NCBI GenBank assembly: GCA_947631115.1
Contig: CANRKB010000001.1
Span: 124,001 to 188,000 of the forward strand
Direction: 5' to 3'
From: an uncultured Clostridia bacterium
GTDB lineage: Bacteria > Bacillota > Clostridia > Oscillospirales > Ruminococcaceae
DNA: 64,000 bases
In this document: positions 8,336-16,360 of the stretch, in pieces
Position numbering within the stretch: the first letter of the stretch is position 1
How the letters are laid out: each line of letters begins with the position of its first letter
Position numbers and translations under genes: made by a program
Notes under the pieces: generated by a model
The model's database searches: none
Seen by the model: only the letters and a program-made list of their open reading frames with translations
Told to the model about the DNA's origin: nothing

Positions 8336-10567
8336 TTATTCCGCTTTGGGCTTTTTCGTTGTTTTTGACGGAGTCTTTTTCGGCTTGCTTTCCTTTTCCG
8401 GATCATCGGTCGACTTAGGCTTATCCGACCTTTTGTGTTTTATAATTTCAAAGTCGATAAACCCGCCGTTTACGTTTGCCGAAACGCATTTTACGCGGAT
8501 CTTGTCGCCCACGGTAAATACCGTTCCGTCCGCCGCGCCCGTCAGAATAACGCCGTTAATCACTTCGTATTCTCCCGCGGGAAGCGCGTTTACCGAAACC
8601 ATTCCCTCAATGGTACTCGGAAGCGCGACATATATCCCGTTCGGCGCAACGCCCGAAATAAAGCCGTCAAATTCCTCTCCGATATGCTTTTTCATATATT
8701 CCGCCATATAGAAGTTTTCACATTCGCGCTCGCATTTTACCGCCGAAAGTTCCTTGAGGCTCGCCTGCAAAGCCGCCTCGCGGGCGAAGTTCTCGTATTT
8801 TTTCTTCAGTTTTTCATTGCTCAGCGCATAGACATAGTCCGTCAGTATTCTATGTATCGAGAGGTCGGCATAACGCCTTATCGGAGAAGTAAAGTGCGCG
8901 TATTCGGGCATGACCAGACCGTAGTGTCCGAGAGGCTCTTCCGAATATTTCGCTTTCATCATCGTCCTTAAAACCAAGCGGTTTATAACGGTGTATTTGT
9001 CCGTGTCGCGGCTGTCTCTGATTATCTTCGCGAGATCAGCGACAGTCGTTCTTTCGCCTATGCCATCGAAGCCCGCATTAAGCGCGGTGAGCGTTTCTCC
9101 GAGCGCAACGAGCTTTTCCGTTGTCGGCGCTTCGTGTACGCGGTAAACAAACGGCATATTTTCGCGCATTGCCAGCGAAGCGGCGGATTTGTTCGCCATC
9201 AGCATAAATTCTTCTATTATACCCTCTGCTATGCCGCGTTCTCTCGGTTTTACGTCAATGCAAACTCCGTTTTCGTCGGTGATTATTTTCGCCTCGGGAG
9301 TGTCAATTTCGGGAGCTCCGCGGGCAATGCGGTTTTTTATGAGTATATCCGAAAGCTCTTTCATAACGGGTATTCGGTCTAAGACGCGCTCGTATTTTGC
9401 TTTAATTTCATCGTCCGCCGTTTTGTCTATAATCTTGTTCACTTCGCTGTAAACGCCCTTTACGCGGCTTCTGATAACGGTCTTTTCAAATTTATAAGAA
9501 AGCAGTTCTCCTTTTTCGGAAATTTCCATAAGGCATGAAAACGCCAGCCTGTCGACATTCGGATTGAGCGAGCATATCCCGTTGGAAAGCTCTTTCGGCA
9601 GCATCGGCACAACTTTATCCGCATAGTAAATGGACGTTCCCCTTAAAAACGCTTCCTTGTCTATAGCCGACCCTTTTTTCACATAATGTGAAACGTCCGC
9701 GATATGTACTCCGAGCTTATAGCCGAAGTCGGTTTTTCTTATCGATACCGCGTCGTCTATATCCTTTGTGTCCGCTCCGTCGATAGTAAAGATAGGTTCT
9801 CCGCGAAGATCGAGCCTGCGTTCCGTTTCGTCCGCGTCGGGTTCGTCCGTGTCAATTTTCTGCGCCTCGGCGAGGACTTCTTCGGGAAATTCGGTATGCA
9901 GCCCGTTTACGAGCATATATGCTTTTGCGCTCGACTTCGCGTCCTCCGAAGAACCGAAGCTCTCTTTTATTTCGACAGTGTGGTCAAAATGCCTTTCTCC
10001 GCGCTTTTTTATTGAAAACGCAACCTTGTCGCCTATTGCAAGCGGCTTTGAGCCGACCTTTGCGATATACAAAGGAGCGTCGCAGAGCTTGTCGGGCATT
10101 ACCATAAGTTTGTTTCCTTCTGCAACAACAATTCCCGTCAAAAGCCTGTCGCTTTCTTTTATAACGCTCAGAACAACCGCTTCCGCGCTTCTGTCGCCGT
10201 TTGCGTCGGCAATTTTCTTCGCCAGCACTTTATCTCCCGGAATCGCCCCGCACATATCCTTTCCGCGAACGAAAAATTCCGCGTTTTCTCCGGCGGCGCC
10301 CGTTTTCTCATCGTCCATTTTCGTGATAAATCCCGATCTTGTGTTTACGCCCGTGACAACGGCGGGAAAATAATTCTCGGGGTCTTTTATTTTCCATAAG
10401 CCCTTTTTACCGATGACTTCGCCGCTTTTTTTCATTTCGCCCAGCGCCTGCGCCAGCTTTTTTGCGGTCTTTTTCGGAAGACCGAGCTTTTTTATAAGTT
10501 CTTTTTCGCTAAGCCCCTTTTCGTTTTTATACAGCGCGCAAAGCGCTTCTATCCCTATCCTGCTCAT
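8336..10567 (-). CDS. rnr: Ribonuclease R
   Basis: 743-residue processive 3'-5' exoribonuclease of the RNB family. In order: N-terminal winged-helix-like region (residues about 1-65), cold-shock/OB domains (about 66-230), RNB catalytic domain with the metal-binding DGADTKDIDDAVS, and a C-terminal S1 domain. It ends in a Lys/Pro-rich basic tail of about 30 residues, as in many RNase R proteins that bind structured RNA or ribosomes. It is downstream of secG, a common Firmicutes order; smpB, which often follows, is not here. A hairpin with a T-run separates secG from rnr. Confidence 0.96.
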   Translation of the reverse strand: MSRIGIEALCALYKNEKGLSEKELIKKLGLPKKTAKKLAQALGEMKKSGEVIGKKGLWKIKDPENYFPAVVTGVNTRSGFITKMDDEKTGAAGENAEFFVRGKDMCGAIPGDKVLAKKIADANGDRSAEAVVLSVIKESDRLLTGIVVAEGNKLMVMPDKLCDAPLYIAKVGSKPLAIGDKVAFSIKKRGERHFDHTVEIKESFGSSEDAKSSAKAYMLVNGLHTEFPEEVLAEAQKIDTDEPDADETERRLDLRGEPIFTIDGADTKDIDDAVSIRKTDFGYKLGVHIADVSHYVKKGSAIDKEAFLRGTSIYYADKVVPMLPKELSNGICSLNPNVDRLAFSCLMEISEKGELLSYKFEKTVIRSRVKGVYSEVNKIIDKTADDEIKAKYERVLDRIPVMKELSDILIKNRIARGAPEIDTPEAKIITDENGVCIDVKPRERGIAEGIIEEFMLMANKSAASLAMRENMPFVYRVHEAPTTEKLVALGETLTALNAGFDGIGERTTVADLAKIIRDSRDTDKYTVINRLVLRTMMKAKYSEEPLGHYGLVMPEYAHFTSPIRRYADLSIHRILTDYVYALSNEKLKKKYENFAREAALQASLKELSAVKCERECENFYMAEYMKKHIGEEFDGFISGVAPNGIYVALPSTIEGMVSVNALPAGEYEVINGVILTGAADGTVFTVGDKIRVKCVSANVNGGFIDFEIIKHKRSDKPKSTDDPEKESKPKKTPSKTTKKPKAE

Positions 10568-10588
10568 ACCGTCACCTCTTATTATTCT

Positions 10589-10625
10589 AAAAAACCAAAC
10601 GGACAGACCCTCTCAGCCTGTCCGT
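10589..10625 (-). terminator. Hairpin with T-run between secG and rnr
   Basis: Leftward reading gives an 8-bp perfect stem ACGGACAG/CTGTCCGT followed by TTGG and six T. It could end part of the secG transcript and set the secG:rnr ratio. Confidence 0.75.
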
Positions 10626-10633
10626 AAAAATCA

Positions 10634-11089
10634 TTATCCTGCCGAGCTTGTCGAACTCGTGCTTCCACTCGCCGATGAGCTTTGGCTGCTCGAAGCGCTT
10701 GAAGAGCTTGCCGAACCCGAAGAACTTGCCGATCCCGAAGCGCTGCTTGAAGCGCTTGCCGAACTCGAAGAGCTGCTTGAAGAATCTGCTGCGACTGCCG
10801 AACTTGAACTCGGAGTACTGCTTGAACTGCCCTTTGACGCTCCGAAATAAACGTTTATGACATTTACCGCTATCGCCATCACGAAGAAAAGTATAACGGC
10901 TACTATCGTCGCCTTATTCAGCATGGCTTCTTTTGTTCTGCCCGCATTTTTCTGATAGAACGTGTCGCTCGATGTACCCGAAATGGTTTGAGACATCTGC
11001 GTCTTTGTATCCTTTAAGAGGACCACAACGACTATAAATACACACGCGATTATAAGCACGATCGCACTGATTATTTCAAATATTCCCAT
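10634..11089 (-). CDS. secG: Preprotein translocase subunit SecG with long Ser-rich tail
   Basis: 151 residues. The first 85 are a normal SecG: two membrane helices (IISAIVLIIACVFIVVVVLL and ATIVAVILFFVMAIAVNVIN) joined by the usual polar loop with a TFYQKN segment. SecG supports SecYE translocation. The remaining 65 or so residues are almost only Ser, Ala and Gly, about double the usual length of 70-80. With both ends outside, as in known SecG topology, the tail would be extracellular. Start is supported by GGAGG. The tail DNA is an imperfect short tandem repeat. Confidence 0.9.
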   Translation of the reverse strand: MGIFEIISAIVLIIACVFIVVVVLLKDTKTQMSQTISGTSSDTFYQKNAGRTKEAMLNKATIVAVILFFVMAIAVNVINVYFGASKGSSSSTPSSSSAVAADSSSSSSSSASASSSASGSASSSGSASSSSASSSQSSSASGSTSSTSSAG

Positions 11090-11144
11090 TTTTATGAATT
11101 TCCTCCAAACAAACTTTGTTTATGTTGTTATGCAATACTAGGAT

Positions 11145-11173
11145 ATTATAACACATCTTTACAGAAATTTCAA
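11145..11173 (-). promoter_or_regulatory. Sigma-A promoter for secG-rnr
   Basis: Leftward TTGAAA (11168-11173), 17-bp spacer, perfect TATAAT (11145-11150), followed by about 50 bases of leader to the secG start. Confidence 0.85.
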
Positions 11174-11222
11174 GTATTTTTCCGAATTTTTTTAAATAAA
11201 TAAAATAAAATTTTCTGATTTG

Positions 11223-11251
11223 TTGACATTCGGGCGGAATAGTGTTATAAT
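11223..11251 (+). promoter_or_regulatory. Consensus sigma-A promoter upstream of HAD gene
   Basis: TTGACA (11223-11228), 17-bp spacer, TATAAT (11246-11251): a full consensus match, divergent from the secG promoter. It probably drives the HAD gene and the genes up to the terminator at 15923. Confidence 0.9.
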
Positions 11252-11286
11252 AAAAAATGTATATAAAAGGAGAGGGCGCTTCCGTT

Positions 11287-11316
11287 ATGAAAACGGCGTT
11301 TTCGGGAAAGTTATGA
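11287..11316 (+). CDS. Possible nine-codon leader ORF overlapping the HAD start
   Basis: ATG with a good site (AAAGGAGAGGG ending about 10 bases upstream) opens a nine-residue frame (MKTAFSGKL) whose TGA overlaps the HAD ATG as ATGA. The HAD ATG itself has no strong ribosome site, so coupling through this short frame is plausible. It could also be coincidence. Confidence 0.4.
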   Translation: MKTAFSGKL

Positions 11317-11978
11317 TAAGAGCAGTAGTTTTTGATATGGACGGGCTTTTGCTTGATACGGAAAAGCTTTTGATAAAATTCTGGATACAGGCTGCAAACG
11401 AGGCGGGTTTTCCTATGACAAGAGAAACCGCTCTGAGCTTGCGTTCGCTTCATAGAAGCTTTGCGATACCTTTATTAAAGGAAACGTTCGGCGATGACTT
11501 TGACTATCTGAAAATACGCGCTCGAAGAATGGAGCTTATGAGCGATTATCTCTCGAAAAATCCTCTTGAACTTAAAAAGGGAGCCGTGGAGCTGTCGGAG
11601 TATCTGCGTGAAAACGGGATAACGGCGGCTGTATGTACCGCGACGGACAGCGTTCGAGCGGAGGATTATCTCAAAAGAGCGGGGATATACGGTTATTTTA
11701 CGGACATTGTCTGCGCGGCAAATGTTGAAAAGGGAAAGCCCATGCCCGATATTTATCTATACTGTGCGGAAAAGCTCGGAGTGAACCCGAGCGAGTGCAT
11801 AGCATTGGAAGACTCCCCGAACGGCGTAAGGTCGGCGTCTTCTGCGGGATTTAAAACAATAATGGTTCCCGATCTTTCAGAACCCGACGAAGAGCTTATG
11901 CGCCTTTTATATGCAAAAGCCGAAAGCCTCTCTGAGGTTATAGGAATAATTAAATCATTTCAGATAACAACTGTATAA
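11313..11978 (+). CDS. HAD-superfamily hydrolase (beta-phosphoglucomutase-like)
   Basis: 221-residue HAD phosphatase of the beta-PGM/YhcW type. Motif I is DMDGLLLDTE, with the nucleophile Asp near residue 9. Motif II is the TATDS region, motif III is KGKPMPDIY, and motif IV is ALEDSPNG. An alpha-helical C1 cap lies between motifs I and II. The ATG at 11313 places motif I at the N-terminus as expected; the TTG at 11220 in the track precedes the promoter and is wrong. Substrate is unknown, most likely a small phosphosugar or nucleotide. Confidence 0.88.
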   Translation: MIRAVVFDMDGLLLDTEKLLIKFWIQAANEAGFPMTRETALSLRSLHRSFAIPLLKETFGDDFDYLKIRARRMELMSDYLSKNPLELKKGAVELSEYLRENGITAAVCTATDSVRAEDYLKRAGIYGYFTDIVCAANVEKGKPMPDIYLYCAEKLGVNPSECIALEDSPNGVRSASSAGFKTIMVPDLSEPDEELMRLLYAKAESLSEVIGIIKSFQITTV

Positions 11979-12082
11979 AAAGTAAACCCCGGCTTCCCGT
12001 AAAACGCGGGTAGGCGGGTAAGCGGGTAAGCGGGAAAATCGTAAAACTAATTTATCATTACAAAAAATCCGAGGAAATAAAA

Positions 12083-12745
12083 ATGAACAACAAAAAAAGC
12101 AATCAAAGCAACATCTTAATAATCGCGGCGGTGATATTTGTAATTATTGCGGTGATCTTCTTTGTGATAGCGCTGAGTATGTTCGGCGACCAAGGCGGAT
12201 TTGGAAACGAAAATTCTGCGGCGTCGTCCGACGCGGTTTCGTCTTATGAAAGTTCTTCCGGCAAATCTTCGTCTTCCGCTCCCTCAAGCTCGTCGCAAAG
12301 CAGCTCAAAGCCTGTTCAAAGCAGCTCTCAAAGACCGCAAAGTTCTTCTGCAAGTACGGACCTTACTCTTGCGCAGAAGATAGTTGAAAACGCAAGACAG
12401 TATATCGGAACGCCGTTTAAAGACGGCGGCGCAGAGCCTGAGGGATTTGACAGCTCTGGATTTATTTACTATATAATGCGCGAAAGCGGGTTTGTTTCCT
12501 GCCCGAGAGATATAGTGCTCCAGTCGAAGATGGGAGTTATACGCGAGTTTGACGAGCTTCAAGAGGGCGATATAGTCTTCTTTTCAAACGAGATAGGCGG
12601 AAAACCGAATTTCGCGGGATTTTATTCGGGAAACGGGAAAATGATAGGCTGTATCATTACTTCGTCTTTCGAGGGAGTAATGGAAACGGATATTACGGGC
12701 AATTATTATAAACAGCATTTTGTTTCGGGTATCGGAATAGGCTGA
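12083..12745 (+). CDS. Membrane-anchored NlpC/P60-like protein lacking catalytic Cys
   Basis: 220 residues: short cytoplasmic N-terminus, one membrane helix (about 10-34), a Ser-rich linker (about 45-95), then an NlpC/P60-like domain. Active NlpC/P60 endopeptidases carry a Cys in a DCSG motif; here it reads FDSSGF with Ser124. The catalytic His in the HVGIY-type strand is replaced by Phe177 (NFAGFYSGNGKMIG). The surrounding fold motifs (ARQYIGTPF, GDIVFF, SGNGKMIG) are kept, which suggests a peptidoglycan-binding or regulatory pseudoenzyme. It is 100 bp after the HAD gene and 15 bp before the next gene. The linker resembles those in SecG, SpoIID and the lipoprotein of this window. Confidence 0.8.
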   Translation: MNNKKSNQSNILIIAAVIFVIIAVIFFVIALSMFGDQGGFGNENSAASSDAVSSYESSSGKSSSSAPSSSSQSSSKPVQSSSQRPQSSSASTDLTLAQKIVENARQYIGTPFKDGGAEPEGFDSSGFIYYIMRESGFVSCPRDIVLQSKMGVIREFDELQEGDIVFFSNEIGGKPNFAGFYSGNGKMIGCIITSSFEGVMETDITGNYYKQHFVSGIGIG

Positions 12746-12760
12746 TCTGCGGAGAAGAAA

Positions 12761-13720
12761 ATGAGAAAAGTTCTTACGGATATAAGCCTTTGCGAGGGAG
12801 ATCTTATTCCCGGCGCAGAGGCGAAAGATATTTATTCTTACATAAGAGCGCTAGGCGGCGCAGGGATAAGATACGTTGAGATCAACAGAAGAACGCTTTG
12901 CAAGCTCGGAAAGCTTCCGAGAGGCATAGGGTATATATTCAGGGTGACAGAGCCGGAAGATCTGAAGCTTATGAAAGGACATAACTTCAGTTATGCTCTT
13001 ATAAGGTATGCGGATCTTTTTAAAAACATAAGACCCGATATACCCGTTATGCTCGAAATGCCGTTTGTGGAAAGAGCATACAGGCAGATGACGGGATACG
13101 CTCAGTCGCGCCTCGGCGGCAGAATTACAGCGGTTCGCTTTCGCGACGACTTTGGTTATAAGACGATGGGCGAAATGAAGCGCTTTGTGGCGAAAATCAA
13201 AAGCACCATGCCGCTGCCCGTGGATTTTTGCCCGAAAGATACCGAAAAGACCGCGCTCGACTGCGCCGTAAAGTTTACGCTTTCGGGAGCTGATTGTATT
13301 TCCTTTACCGTTCCGCGGACAGGACGTTTCGCTTCGCTTAAAGAATACGTTTTGCTTCTTATGATGTCATACGGAATAATTCTCGACAGATTTGACATGA
13401 GCGAGTTTTCCCGGGCGGTAGTAGATTCGGAACTTGTCTTTAACGAAGAGGAGAGCTGTTGTAAAAGACAGAACGTTCCGTATCAGAGCAGGATCGCGTC
13501 CATAAATGCCGAGACGGGAAAAAAGGTCTTTATAGATCCGTTTTTTAACGACTCATTCGCAGGAAAGACCCATTTCAGCTCCGCGCTTGAGAAAATGCTG
13601 GAGAAAGCGAACATTGACGAAGAAACCTCCGCGATACTTGTCGATGCGGTAAAGTATTACGATATTGATATTTGCAGCGACTCGGTATTGTACGGCAAGC
13701 ATAAAGGAATTACCCAATAA
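12761..13720 (+). CDS. Divergent HMGL/homocitrate-synthase-like TIM barrel protein
   Basis: 319-residue protein that looks like a worn HMGL-like (pyruvate carboxyltransferase) barrel. The N-terminal VLTDISLCEGD aligns with the DTTLRDGEQ metal and substrate motif but lacks most of it. A later VRFRDDFGY strand matches the family's ADTVG region. The family's HxH metal pair appears replaced by VDFCPKD. The spacing of GADCISFTVPRTGR also fits. The leucine synthase C-terminal regulatory domain is absent. I infer loss of the usual metal-dependent aldol chemistry. It shares a transcription unit with the NlpC-like gene. The assignment rests on pattern only. Confidence 0.5.
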   Translation: MRKVLTDISLCEGDLIPGAEAKDIYSYIRALGGAGIRYVEINRRTLCKLGKLPRGIGYIFRVTEPEDLKLMKGHNFSYALIRYADLFKNIRPDIPVMLEMPFVERAYRQMTGYAQSRLGGRITAVRFRDDFGYKTMGEMKRFVAKIKSTMPLPVDFCPKDTEKTALDCAVKFTLSGADCISFTVPRTGRFASLKEYVLLLMMSYGIILDRFDMSEFSRAVVDSELVFNEEESCCKRQNVPYQSRIASINAETGKKVFIDPFFNDSFAGKTHFSSALEKMLEKANIDEETSAILVDAVKYYDIDICSDSVLYGKHKGITQ

Positions 13721-13781
13721 ATGCATAAGAGGGCTTCCCGTTTTATGCGCTTGTAAACCAATAAACCGAAAGGATAAAAAT

Positions 13782-14597
13782 GTGATAAGACTTATAGCGT
13801 CAGACCTTGACGGAACGCTTTTAGACGATAAAAAGAGGCTTCCCGCAGATTTCTTTGACGTGCTTGACGAGCTTTCAAAAAGAAACATAATTTTTGCCGC
13901 GGCAAGCGGAAGGACATATTCCGCGGCGGAACATCTTTTCCCCGAAAAATACCGCAATAATATGGCGTTTATCTGCGACAACGGCGCTTGTACATATATA
14001 AACGGAAAGCCCGACAGGATATTTCCTCTCGGCAGAAAGCTGTATAACGAGCTTCTTGACAAATGCGGGACGATAGGCGGGTTTGAGTTTGTGGTATGCA
14101 CTTCGGAAGGCGTGTTTTTTGAAAACCGCGACAGTGATTTCGCAAAGGACGTCGCGCTTTTTTATAAACAGAATACGCCCGTGGACAATTTAAGAAATGT
14201 AGAGGGAGAAATTTATAAGCTCGCGGTTATGGACAGGCTCGGCTCGGTGGAACACGGAAAGCCGATAATAGACGGCATATTCGGCGAAAGCCTAAACGTC
14301 CAGGCTTCGGGAAAAGAATGGATGGACGTTATGGCTGGCGGCATAAGCAAAGGACAGGCTCTAAGGTCTTTGCAGGAGCGTTTCGGAATAACGCCGCGTG
14401 AAACAATGGCTTTCGGAGATTATTATAACGACGCGGATATGCTCCGCGCGGCGGAGCTTAGTTTTTGCATGGAAAACGGCAGCGATGATGTAAAAAAGAT
14501 GTGCCGTTATGTTGCCCCCGACAACAACAGCGGGGGAGTAACAAAGTGCATAAGAGAATTTGTACTCGGAGAAAGTGAAAAATTGAGAAATATATGA
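13782..14597 (+). CDS. Cof-type HAD-IIB phosphatase
   Basis: 271-residue Cof/YbjI-type HAD hydrolase, acting on sugar phosphates or similar small metabolites. Motif I is SDLDGTLLDD, motif II is AAASGRT, and motif III/IV is MAFGDYYNDADML with the conserved K earlier (GGISKGQAL). A C2B cap lies between. I chose GTG at 13782 because GAAAGGA is about 8 bases upstream and motif I follows at once; the track start at 13665 lies inside the previous gene. Its TGA overlaps the next ATG (ATGA). Confidence 0.88.
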   Translation: MIRLIASDLDGTLLDDKKRLPADFFDVLDELSKRNIIFAAASGRTYSAAEHLFPEKYRNNMAFICDNGACTYINGKPDRIFPLGRKLYNELLDKCGTIGGFEFVVCTSEGVFFENRDSDFAKDVALFYKQNTPVDNLRNVEGEIYKLAVMDRLGSVEHGKPIIDGIFGESLNVQASGKEWMDVMAGGISKGQALRSLQERFGITPRETMAFGDYYNDADMLRAAELSFCMENGSDDVKKMCRYVAPDNNSGGVTKCIREFVLGESEKLRNI

Positions 14598-15859
14598 GCG
14601 TTTCAAATATTATCATTATAGTTTCCATGATAGCTTTTTCGGCGTTTTTTTCGGCGTCCGAAACGGCTATTTCCAGCGTGAACCGCATACGCCTTAAAAG
14701 TATGGCTGACGGCGGCAGCAGAGGCGCAAAACGCGCGCTCAATATCCTGAACAAATACGATAAAGCCCTGACGACTATACTTATAGGCAACAATATTGTA
14801 AATATAGCCTGCTCGTCTATAGCGACAATAGTTTGTATCGCGCTTGTCGGAGAGCAGTACGGCTCTCTTGTTTCAACTATATCTACAACAATTATCGTCC
14901 TTATCTTCGGCGAGGTCATGCCCAAAAGTCTTGCAAAAGACCATGCCGAGAGCGTTACTATAGGAGTTTCCGCGGTCATATCTTTTCTGATGATAATACT
15001 GACTCCCTTTTCGGCTTTTTTCATATTGCTCAAAAAAGGCGTATCAAAGCTCTTCGGCAGCAAGGGTTCCGTAAGCTTTACGGAAGAAGAACTTATGTCC
15101 ATAATCGACGAGATAGAGGACGAGGGCGTTCTTGAACAGCAAGAGAGCAATCTCGTGCGTTCGGCGCTTGAGTTTGACGAAATAACGGTCGACGAGATAA
15201 TAACTCCCCGCGTAAGAATAGTCGCGGTAGAAGTTGGAGAAGACGCCGACGAGATACGCGGGAAATTCCTGAACGAGCAGTATTCGCGTATGCCCGTTTA
15301 CGATAAGACTCTCGACAACATAATCGGCGTTATAAACGAAAAGGATTTTATCAGGGCATACGAGGAAAAGGGAAACGACCTGACGGTGCGAGAGCTTACG
15401 CAGGAAACCATTTATTTTCCGCATCTTCTGAAAATATCGGAAGTAATGAGGACAATGCAGAAGAAAAAGTGCCATATGAGCGTTGTCATTGACCAGCACG
15501 GCGGCACGCTCGGCATTGTCACAATGGAAGATCTTTTAGAGGAACTTGTCGGAGAGATATACGACGAGAGCGACGAAGTGACAAGCCCCATAACTTCTCT
15601 TTCCGAAACGGAGTTTGAGGCATACGGAGATGTTGCTTTAAACAGCCTGAGGCGATACTTTGACGGTCTTGGCGCGGATATTTCCATCGAGTGCGAGGCG
15701 CATACGGTTGCGGGCTGGGTGTTGGAGCTTTTCGGAAGCATACCCAAAAACGGCGATGTTTTCGAGGGCGAAAATTTTATCGTTACGGTTTTAGACGCGG
15801 CGGATCTCAGAGTAAATAAAGTTAGGATACAGCTGGTAAAGAAAGAAGAGGAAGAATAA
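14594..15859 (+). CDS. CNNM/CorC-type transporter (DUF21-CBS-CorC_HlyC)
   Basis: 421 residues: N-terminal DUF21 membrane domain (about 1-180, three to four helices, beginning FSAFFSASETAISSVN), a CBS pair (about 200-330, ITPRVRIVAVEV and HMSVVIDQHGGTLGIVTMEDL) and a C-terminal CorC_HlyC domain. The family includes Mg2+ and Co2+ efflux proteins; the name 'hemolysin' is historical. It is the last gene of the unit before a strong terminator. Confidence 0.9.
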   Translation: MSVSNIIIIVSMIAFSAFFSASETAISSVNRIRLKSMADGGSRGAKRALNILNKYDKALTTILIGNNIVNIACSSIATIVCIALVGEQYGSLVSTISTTIIVLIFGEVMPKSLAKDHAESVTIGVSAVISFLMIILTPFSAFFILLKKGVSKLFGSKGSVSFTEEELMSIIDEIEDEGVLEQQESNLVRSALEFDEITVDEIITPRVRIVAVEVGEDADEIRGKFLNEQYSRMPVYDKTLDNIIGVINEKDFIRAYEEKGNDLTVRELTQETIYFPHLLKISEVMRTMQKKKCHMSVVIDQHGGTLGIVTMEDLLEELVGEIYDESDEVTSPITSLSETEFEAYGDVALNSLRRYFDGLGADISIECEAHTVAGWVLELFGSIPKNGDVFEGENFIVTVLDAADLRVNKVRIQLVKKEEEE

Positions 15860-15922
15860 AGCCCCGGTTAAAGAGCATTTTTGAACCGCTTTAAAAATTA
15901 TTTGTGATAAATATACAAAATC

Positions 15923-15946
15923 CCGTCGAGAAATCGACGGTTTTTT
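15923..15946 (+). terminator. Intrinsic terminator after CNNM gene
   Basis: Perfect 7-bp stem CCGTCGA/TCGACGG with GAAA loop and six T. It isolates the PadR operon that follows. Confidence 0.92.
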
Positions 15947-15955
15947 GTACTTTCA

Positions 15956-15989
15956 GTATATTGCAATATACGATACCTTGTGATATAAT
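15956..15989 (+). promoter_or_regulatory. padR promoter with 16-bp palindromic operator
   Basis: A perfect palindrome GTATATTGCAATATAC (15956-15971) contains the -35 TTGCAA (15961-15966); 17 bp later is TATAAT (15984-15989). A dimeric repressor on the palindrome would block polymerase, so the PadR encoded 32 bp downstream probably represses itself here. Confidence 0.82.
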
Positions 15990-16021
15990 AAAACTACGGA
16001 GAAAGACATTGAGGTGAAAAT

Positions 16022-16360
16022 ATGAATTCACAGATGAAAAGGGGAACACTGGAAATGTGCGCGCTGTCTGTCATAAACAGCGGCGATTGTTATGGGTATG
16101 AGATAGTAAACAGGATCTCCGCGTGTATGGAAATTACGGAGGGAACGATTTACCCTCTTATGAAAAGATTAAGAGACGGAAAACTTATAGACAGTTATAT
16201 AGTCGAGTCGCCCGAGGGTCCTCCGAGAAAGTATTATAAAATAACGGAAGAGGGAAAGTCGGAGCTTTTGCGGCTGACAGCCGAGTGGAGTGAATTTGAG
16301 GAAAGCATAAATAAACTTTTGAAAGGGGAATTTGAAAATGACGGCGAAGACGAAAGCTGA
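16022..16360 (+). CDS. PadR-family transcriptional regulator
   Basis: 112-residue PadR winged-helix protein. The helix-turn-helix region shows the family core YGYEIVNRIS...EGTIYPLMKRL and the wing PRKYYKITEEG, with a short C-terminal dimerisation helix (subfamily 2). Good GAGG ribosome site. It is followed by DUF1700 and DUF4097 genes, a trio common in Firmicutes and tied to envelope stress sensing in family literature. Its effector is unknown. Confidence 0.93.
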   Translation: MNSQMKRGTLEMCALSVINSGDCYGYEIVNRISACMEITEGTIYPLMKRLRDGKLIDSYIVESPEGPPRKYYKITEEGKSELLRLTAEWSEFEESINKLLKGEFENDGEDES

